Position numbers and translations under genes: made by a program
DNA from: Variovorax gracilis
Lineage (GTDB): Bacteria > Pseudomonadota > Gammaproteobacteria > Burkholderiales > Burkholderiaceae_C
Reading direction: 5' to 3'
DNA: 62,603 nt
Assembly (NCBI RefSeq): GCF_030317115.1
Contig: NZ_JASZYF010000033.1
Location: forward strand, 1-62,603
Notes under the pieces: model-generated
Seen by the model: only the letters and a program-made list of their open reading frames with translations
Told to the model about the DNA's origin: nothing
Database searches by the model: none
Shown here: positions 57,785 through 62,603 of the stretch, one piece after another
Numbering within the stretch: the stretch's first letter is position 1
How the letters are laid out: every line of letters starts with the position of its first letter

Positions 57785-58561
57785 TCACCGGTGGCTGAAT
57801 ACCGGCTTGCGCTTGTCGAGAAAGGCGTGCATGCCTTCGTGTGCATCCTCGCTCGCAAAGCGTGCGTGAAGTTGCCGCCGCTCGAAGCCGATGCCTTCGG
57901 TGAGTGAAGCCTCCCAGGCTCGGTTCACCGACTCCTTGATCGCCATGAGCGCCGGCAGGGAGAAGCCGGCGATGCGGGTCGCGAGGTCGATGGCTTCGGA
58001 CCGCAGTCTTTCGTCCGGCACCACGCGCGATACCAGGCCGTAGCGGTCGGCTTCGGCCGCATCCAGCATGCGGCCCGACAGGCACATGTCCATGGCCTTC
58101 GCCTTGCCGATGGCGCGTGGCAGCCGCTGGGTGCCGCCTGCGCCGGGCAGCATCGCCAGCTTGATCTCGGGCAGCGCGAAGCGAGCGGATTCGGCCGCGA
58201 CGATCAGGTCGCAGGCCATCGCCAGTTCGCAGCCGCCGCCCATCGCGAAGCCCGCGACCGCCGCGATCACCGGCTTGCGAACGCGGCGGATGGTTTCCCA
58301 GTTGCGGGTGATGAAGTCGCCCTGGAAGACGTCCATGTAGCTCCAGTCGGCCATCGCCGCGATGTCGGCGCCGGCCGCGAAAGCCTTGGCATTGCCCGTG
58401 ACGACGATGGCGCCGATCCCTGCATCGGCATCGAAGGCCAGCAGCGCCGCGCCGAGAGCGTCCATCAGCGCATCGTCGAGCGCGTTCATCTGCTGCGGTC
58501 GGTTCAGCGTGACGACGCCGACCCGGCCCTGGGTCTCCACGAGGATGGGTTGCGCTTGCAT
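57785..58561 (-). CDS. badK: Enoyl-CoA hydratase, likely cyclohex-1-ene-1-carboxyl-CoA hydratase (BadK-like)
   Basis: A 258-aa crotonase. The two catalytic glutamates are E112 in GGGCELAMACD and E132 in LPEIKLAMLPGAGG, 20 residues apart as in true hydratases. Oxyanion-hole backbone motifs are in AFAAGADIAAM and GFAMGGG. SYMDVF, FITRNWETIRRVRKPV and the C-terminus ERRQLHARFASEDAHEGMHAFLDKR match my recollection of BadK. It is the last gene of a leftward operon containing AliA- and AliB-like genes, which supports the assignment. A generic enoyl-CoA hydratase remains the alternative. It is 16 bp downstream of the Bug gene. Confidence 0.8.
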   Translation of the reverse strand: MQAQPILVETQGRVGVVTLNRPQQMNALDDALMDALGAALLAFDADAGIGAIVVTGNAKAFAAGADIAAMADWSYMDVFQGDFITRNWETIRRVRKPVIAAVAGFAMGGGCELAMACDLIVAAESARFALPEIKLAMLPGAGGTQRLPRAIGKAKAMDMCLSGRMLDAAEADRYGLVSRVVPDERLRSEAIDLATRIAGFSLPALMAIKESVNRAWEASLTEGIGFERRQLHARFASEDAHEGMHAFLDKRKPVFSHR

Positions 58562-58577
58562 GGCGACTCGCTCCCGG

Positions 58578-59573
58578 TCAGTCCACGACGATCTTCTGTT
58601 CCTTGATCAGCCCGGACAGCAGCGTGCCCTCGTTGACCAGGAGCTTGCGGAACTCGGCGGTGTCCATCGCGACCGGTTCGGCGCCCAGATCGCCGTAGCG
58701 CGACTTGAGGCCGGCCTGCGACAGGGCCTTTCCTATCTCGCGGTTCATGCGGGCGACGATGTCGGGAGAGGTTCCGTTGGGCGCCCACATGCCGAACCAG
58801 ACGTCGAGATTGGCCCCCGGAAAGCCCTGCTCGCCCACGGTCGGAACGTCCGGGAAGAACGGCGAGCGCTTGGCGCTCACGACGCCCAGCAGCTTGACCT
58901 TGCCGGTGCGGATGTGCGGGAAGGCGATGCCCGGGTCGCAGACGAAGTCAGCCTGGCCCGACAGCACGTCCTGCAACGCAGGCGCCGCGCCGCGGTAGGG
59001 GATGTGGGTGATGTAGGTGCCGGTCGCCTGCTTGAACAGTTCGCAGGCCAGGTGCGGCGGCGTGCCCGCGCCCGCCGAGGCATAGGACAAGGTGCCCGGC
59101 TTGGCCTTGGCCAACGCCACGAGGTCCCGCGCATCCTTCGCCGCCATCTGCGGCTTGGCGACGAGGTACATCTGCGTGCGTCCGACGCTTGCGACCGGCG
59201 TGAGGTCGCGCGAAGGCAACAGGGTCGACTTGAAGAGCGAAGGATTGGCGGTCTCCACCGAGGTGGGTGCGATCAGGAAGGTCTGCCCATCCGGCGCCGC
59301 GCGAATCACTTCCGATGCCGCGATATTGCCGCTTGCACCGGGCTTGTTGTCGATGACGACCGGCTGCCCGAGGGATTCGGACAGCGCCTGCGAGAGGATG
59401 CGCGCCATCACGTCGGTGCTGCCGCCGGGCGCGAAGCCGACGACCACGCGGATGGGCTTGGCGGGCCAGGCGGCCGTCTGCGCCTGGGGCGCACAGGCGG
59501 CGCCGAGCATGCCCATGCCGATGGCGGCCCGAACCAGACTCCGGCGCAGGGCCGCAGCGATATGAAAGTCCAT
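58578..59573 (-). CDS. Bug/TctC-family periplasmic solute receptor
   Basis: 331 aa, signal peptide with Arg-rich n-region and a cleavage region near ACAPQAQTA. Motifs: WPAKPIRVVVGFAPGGSTDVMAR, VIDNKPGASGNIAASEVI, APDGQTFLIAPTSVE, IPYRGAAPALQDVLSGQ and DVPTVGEQGFPGAN. An ACGGAGACAAG leader precedes the ATG. It sits between the aliA-like gene (44 bp upstream) and the badK-like gene, and is the presumed importer-side binding protein for the alicyclic acid or its precursor. Confidence 0.93.
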   Translation of the reverse strand: MDFHIAAALRRSLVRAAIGMGMLGAACAPQAQTAAWPAKPIRVVVGFAPGGSTDVMARILSQALSESLGQPVVIDNKPGASGNIAASEVIRAAPDGQTFLIAPTSVETANPSLFKSTLLPSRDLTPVASVGRTQMYLVAKPQMAAKDARDLVALAKAKPGTLSYASAGAGTPPHLACELFKQATGTYITHIPYRGAAPALQDVLSGQADFVCDPGIAFPHIRTGKVKLLGVVSAKRSPFFPDVPTVGEQGFPGANLDVWFGMWAPNGTSPDIVARMNREIGKALSQAGLKSRYGDLGAEPVAMDTAEFRKLLVNEGTLLSGLIKEQKIVVD

Positions 59574-59617
59574 TGTCTTGTCTCCGTTGCAGTGATGGAA
59601 ATCGATGGGCGAGCCGC

Positions 59618-61261
59618 TCAGGCGGCGTACTCGCGCAGCAGTTCGCGCAGCTTGAATTTCTGGATCTTTCCGGACGGCGTGGACGGCATGGCCTCGCGCA
59701 CGACGAGGCGTTCCGGGATGTACTGGATCGCCACCTTCTGCGCTTTCAGGAACTCCACGATCGACGGCAGGTCGATGCTCTTTCCGGGCCGGGGCACCAC
59801 CACCGCGCAGGCGCGCTCGCCCAGACGCTCGTCGGGGTAGGCCACGATCGCAGCCATGGCGATGTCCGGATGCCGATAGAGCAGCGACTCGATCTCGACC
59901 ACCGGGATGTTCTCGCCGCCACGGATGATCACGTCCTTGCTGCGGCCGGTGATGCGGATGTAGCCCCGCGCTTCGATGCGCGCGAGATCGCCGGTGTCGA
60001 ACCAGTCGTCCGCATCGGTGCCGTTGAGCTTCGGGCGATGCAGGTAGCCGCCGAAGTTGGAGCACGCGCGCAGCATCAGCCGGCCGATCTCGCCGGTCGG
60101 CAAGGCTTGCCCATCCACGTCGACGACCTTGATCTCCACGCCCGGCAACGGGCAGCCGTCGGTCTGGATCGAGCGCTCGTCGTCGTCGTCCAGCCGGGTC
60201 AGGGTGACGGCGCCGTTCTCGGTCATGCCCCAGGCCGACACGATCTTGGTCCCCAGGACCTGGCGGGCCTGCTCGACCAGCGCGCCCGGTATCGGCGCGC
60301 CCGCGCACAGGAAGGTGCGCAGGCTCGGCACCTCCGTGCCGATCTCGGCAACCGTCTTCGCGAGGTCCGTGAGGAATGGCGTGGAGGCCATCGTGAAGCT
60401 CGCCTTCTCCTCGCGGATCAGCGCAATGGCCCGCTTCGGCTCCCAGATGTCCTGCAGCACGGCGCCGGCCTTGAGCATGATCGGCATCATCAATCCGTAC
60501 ATGAAGCCGGTCTGGTGCGCCATCGGCGAGGCCATCAGCACCACGTCGTCGGCGCCGAGGCGCAGGCGCTGCGAATAGGGGATGATGTTCGCCATTGCCG
60601 AGTTGGCCGAGTGCATGACGCCCTTGGGCTCGCCCGTGGTGCCCGACGTGTAGATCAGCTGTGTCACGTCATCCGGGCCGGGCCGGCTGCGCGTGAGGAT
60701 GTGCTGCGCGTCGCGCTCGTCCTCCCAGGCCGGACCGCTGAGCAGCGCGTCGAAGCTGTTGGAACCGGTGCCGTCGATCACCACGATCTGCTTCAGGTCG
60801 GGCAGTGCGGGCTGCAGTTCGCGCACCATGCGCTCGAAGTCGAAGCCGCGAAAGGTCTTCGGAACGATCATCACCTTGGCCGCGCCGTGCTTGAGCATGA
60901 AAGACAGCTCGCGCTCGCGAAAGATGTGCATCAGCGGGTTGATGACGGCGCCCAGCCGCGAGCAGGCCAGATAGGTCAGCGTGAATTGCCACCAGTTGGG
61001 CAACTGGCAGGCGACCACGTCATTGCGGCCCACGCCCAATCGGGCCAATCCCACCGCGATGCGATCGGCCATGCGCGCCATCTCGCGGTAGGTGAAGCGG
61101 GTCGTGACGCCGTCCTCCATCCGCAACGCGGTCAGCGCGAGCTTGTCCGGGCAGTCCGCGACGCAGTCGTCGAGGTCGTCGTTGATGGTGCGGTCGTGCC
61201 ACAGGCGCTGCGCCACCATGCGGTCGCGGCGCGGGGGAAGCAATACGGCGTCGAATTCCAT
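59618..61261 (-). CDS. aliA: Cyclohexanecarboxylate-CoA ligase (AliA-like)
   Basis: A 547-aa AMP-forming acyl-CoA synthetase. Adenylation motifs are LIYTSGTTGEPKGVMHS (A3), SAWGMTENG (A5), DDWFDTGDLARIEARGYIRITGRSKDVIIRGGENIPVVEIE (A7-A8 region), and the catalytic Lys near the C-terminus in TPSGKIQKFKLRE. The N-terminus (DRMVAQRLWHDRTINDDLDDCVADCPDKLALTALR) matches my recollection of AliA of alicyclic-acid degraders. ATG at 61261 follows a GGAGACAAATC leader. It is 38 bp downstream of the aliB-like gene. Substrate assignment is from resemblance and context. Confidence 0.85.
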   Translation of the reverse strand: MEFDAVLLPPRRDRMVAQRLWHDRTINDDLDDCVADCPDKLALTALRMEDGVTTRFTYREMARMADRIAVGLARLGVGRNDVVACQLPNWWQFTLTYLACSRLGAVINPLMHIFRERELSFMLKHGAAKVMIVPKTFRGFDFERMVRELQPALPDLKQIVVIDGTGSNSFDALLSGPAWEDERDAQHILTRSRPGPDDVTQLIYTSGTTGEPKGVMHSANSAMANIIPYSQRLRLGADDVVLMASPMAHQTGFMYGLMMPIMLKAGAVLQDIWEPKRAIALIREEKASFTMASTPFLTDLAKTVAEIGTEVPSLRTFLCAGAPIPGALVEQARQVLGTKIVSAWGMTENGAVTLTRLDDDDERSIQTDGCPLPGVEIKVVDVDGQALPTGEIGRLMLRACSNFGGYLHRPKLNGTDADDWFDTGDLARIEARGYIRITGRSKDVIIRGGENIPVVEIESLLYRHPDIAMAAIVAYPDERLGERACAVVVPRPGKSIDLPSIVEFLKAQKVAIQYIPERLVVREAMPSTPSGKIQKFKLRELLREYAA

Positions 61262-61299
61262 GATTTGTCTCCTCGTCTCTCTTGCTGGGTGATGGGGTT

Positions 61300-62451
61300 T
61301 CAGGCGGGAACGGCGCTGCGGCCGGCGCGGGTGCGCGCCACGATGGTCTTCATGATCTGGGCCGTGCCGTCGCCGATCTGGAAGCCCAGCACGTCGCGCA
61401 GGCGCTGCTCCATCACGCCGCGGTCGTATCCGCCGTGGCCGAACATCAGCAGGCACTGGTGCACCACGTCGTAGGCCAGCTTGGGCGCCCACCACTTGCA
61501 CATCGCGGCTTCGGCCGTGTGAGGCGCGCCCTTGTCCTTCAGCCAGAGCGTCTGCAGGCACAGCAGGCGCGCGCCCTCGACCTGCGTGTCGAAATCCGCG
61601 AGCGGATGCGACACGCCCTGGAAAGCCGACAGCGGCTTGCCGAAGGCTTCGCGCTGCGCGACGTAGTCCCAGGTTTCCTCCAAGGCCACGCGGGCGACGG
61701 CCAGCACCTGCAGGCCGATCAGCGCGCGCGAGAAGTCGAAGCCCTGCATCACCTGCACGAAGCCCTTGTTCTCCTCGCCGAGGCGATGGCTCACGGGCAC
61801 GCGCACGTTCTCGAAGAACAGCGAGCCGCGGCCAATGGCGCGCTGGCCATGGCAGTCGAAGCGGTTGCGCGTGACACCCGGCAGATCCATCGGCACGAGC
61901 AATGCGGTGACGCCGTGCGCAGCCGATTCGACCGACCCGGTGCGGCCGAACACCACGGCCGCGTCGGCCTGGTCGGCTGCGGAGATGGAGGTCTTCTCGC
62001 CATTGATCACGTACTCGTCGCCCACGCGTTCGACGCGCAGGCGCAGGTTGGCTGCGTCCGAGCCGCCGCGCGGCTCTGTCAGCGCGATGGCGAACAGCGC
62101 CTCGCCGCGCGTCAGCTTCTGCAGCCAGGGCTTCACCACTTCCGGCCTGCCATGCTCCGCGAGGATCTGCCCGTTGAGCGAGGCCAGCAGGTTGACATAG
62201 GACATGCTGAGGTCGGCCCGCGCGATCTCTTCGTGGATCACACCGGCGGCCAGGCAGCCCATGCCCTGGCCGCCGTGCGCTTCGGGCAGTTCGGGCGCGA
62301 TGAACCCCATCTCGCCCATCTCGCGCATCAGCGCACGATCGAGCACGCGGGTCCTGTCGCGTTCCAGGAAGCCTGGCGACACGCGCCCGGCAGCAAAGCG
62401 TCGCGCATGCTCGGCCAGCGCGGCGAGGTCTTCGTCGATATAGGGATTCAT
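61300..62451 (-). CDS. aliB: Acyl-CoA dehydrogenase, likely cyclohexanecarboxyl-CoA dehydrogenase (AliB-like)
   Basis: 383 aa. FAD-binding middle domain: FAIALTEPRGGSDAANL and INGEKTSISAADQADAAVVFGRTG. C-terminal helices: ALIGLQVLAVARVALEETWDYVAQREAFGKPLSAFQGVSHPLAD, then HQCLLMFGHGGYDRGVMEQRLRDVLGFQIGDGTAQIMKTIVAR. The residue aligning with the catalytic glutamate of classical acyl-CoA dehydrogenases (GYxxE) appears to be glycine, so a different base is used or the alignment is shifted. ATG at 62451 has AAGGAGAAG upstream. With the flanking AliA- and BadI-like genes it fits cyclohexanecarboxyl-CoA oxidation. Confidence 0.85.
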   Translation of the reverse strand: MNPYIDEDLAALAEHARRFAAGRVSPGFLERDRTRVLDRALMREMGEMGFIAPELPEAHGGQGMGCLAAGVIHEEIARADLSMSYVNLLASLNGQILAEHGRPEVVKPWLQKLTRGEALFAIALTEPRGGSDAANLRLRVERVGDEYVINGEKTSISAADQADAAVVFGRTGSVESAAHGVTALLVPMDLPGVTRNRFDCHGQRAIGRGSLFFENVRVPVSHRLGEENKGFVQVMQGFDFSRALIGLQVLAVARVALEETWDYVAQREAFGKPLSAFQGVSHPLADFDTQVEGARLLCLQTLWLKDKGAPHTAEAAMCKWWAPKLAYDVVHQCLLMFGHGGYDRGVMEQRLRDVLGFQIGDGTAQIMKTIVARTRAGRSAVPA

Positions 62452-62485
62452 GTCTTCTCCTTGGGGGGCCAGCAGGGGAAGCGCC

Positions 62486-62603
62486 CTACTTCGCGTACTT
62501 GCGGAAGTCGGGCTTGCGCTTTTCCTTCAGGGCGTTGACGCCCTCGCGCGACTCTTCGGTGTCGTAGTACAGCTTCAGCGCGTACATGCCCATGCCGGCG
62601 ATG
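62486..62603 (-). CDS. Crotonase-superfamily enzyme, MenB/BadI-like (C-terminal fragment)
   Basis: Only the last 38 codons are in the window; the rest lies to the right. The visible end reads MYALKLYYDTEESREGVNAL and then EKRKPDFRKYAK. The ESREG-x-x-x-x-x-EKRKPDF form is typical of dihydroxynaphthoyl-CoA synthase (MenB) and the related 2-ketocyclohexanecarboxyl-CoA hydrolase BadI. It lies 34 bp upstream of the aliB-like gene in the same direction, so BadI (ring opening to pimelyl-CoA) fits the context better than MenB. The full sequence is needed to decide. Confidence 0.7.
   Translation of the reverse strand, partial: IAGMGMYALKLYYDTEESREGVNALKEKRKPDFRKYAK

Overview
The window is about 62.6 kb of GC-rich, densely coding DNA. 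Gene content points to a Burkholderiales betaproteobacterium, most likely a Comamonadaceae member such as Variovorax: five Bug/TctC-type periplasmic solute receptors, several CoA-thioester catabolic operons with their own regulators, and Shine-Dalgarno sequences of the GGAGACA type. The genus is an inference from gene content. No tRNA, rRNA, CRISPR array, transposase, integrase or phage integration gene was seen, and no gene-free stretch exceeds 300 bp.

Layout. (1) 1-10.6 kb is a divergent catabolic locus. Leftward genes encode a biotinyl carrier, acyl-CoA carboxylase beta, an MFS carrier, a YeiH-type membrane protein, a beta carbonic anhydrase, a Bug receptor and an ABC-type binding protein. 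Rightward genes encode a DUF35 zinc-ribbon/OB-fold protein, an acyl-CoA ligase and a thiolase-fold protein lacking the usual cysteine. A FadR-type GntR regulator closes the locus, and a TTGTnnACAA operator is shared by the divergent promoters and the regulator's own upstream region. (2) 10.8-15.7 kb holds stress- or envelope-type genes: YihY/BrkB, a PA2169-like four-helix protein, a cardiolipin synthase-like PLD and a zinc metallopeptidase. (3) 15.7-21.7 kb is a C4-dicarboxylate cluster (fumC, Bug, dctA, a fumarase/aspartase-superfamily lyase) with a divergent HutC-type GntR regulator and two palindromic operators. (4) 21.7-27.8 kb is a 2-hydroxy-acid cluster (FMN oxidase, RraA-like aldolase, D-hydroxyacid dehydrogenase, Bug) with a divergent LysR regulator and a convergent ornithine cyclodeaminase-like gene.

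(5) 27.9-43.3 kb is the most unusual part. Five very large leftward genes, tightly packed or overlapping, encode a PhoD-like metallophosphatase without an export signal (828 aa), a DUF6603-like protein (1150 aa) and three proteins of unknown function (932, 1509 and 664 aa, the last with a polyproline N-terminus). I know of no described function for this set, and it is the best candidate for an undescribed system. A zinc-ribbon single-pass membrane protein lies just upstream.

(6) 44-53.4 kb carries nadE, small proteins, and an operon resembling lipochitooligosaccharide or glycan chemistry by class only (GT2 glycosyltransferase, GAF protein, acyl-CoA dehydrogenase homologue, PIG-L deacetylase, NodS-like methyltransferase). 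It ends in a translationally coupled hybrid histidine kinase. (7) 53.4-62.6 kb has a small membrane protein, a four-domain rhodanese coupled to a Bug receptor, a membrane fatty-acid desaturase, and a leftward cluster that matches alicyclic-acid (cyclohexanecarboxylate) degradation: a MenB/BadI-like crotonase fragment, aliB, aliA, a Bug receptor and a badK-like hydratase.

The overall picture is a chromosomal catabolic region in which each pathway carries its own receptor and transcription factor, interrupted by one large operon of unknown purpose. All assignments come from reading translated sequence and remembered family motifs; no database search was possible.
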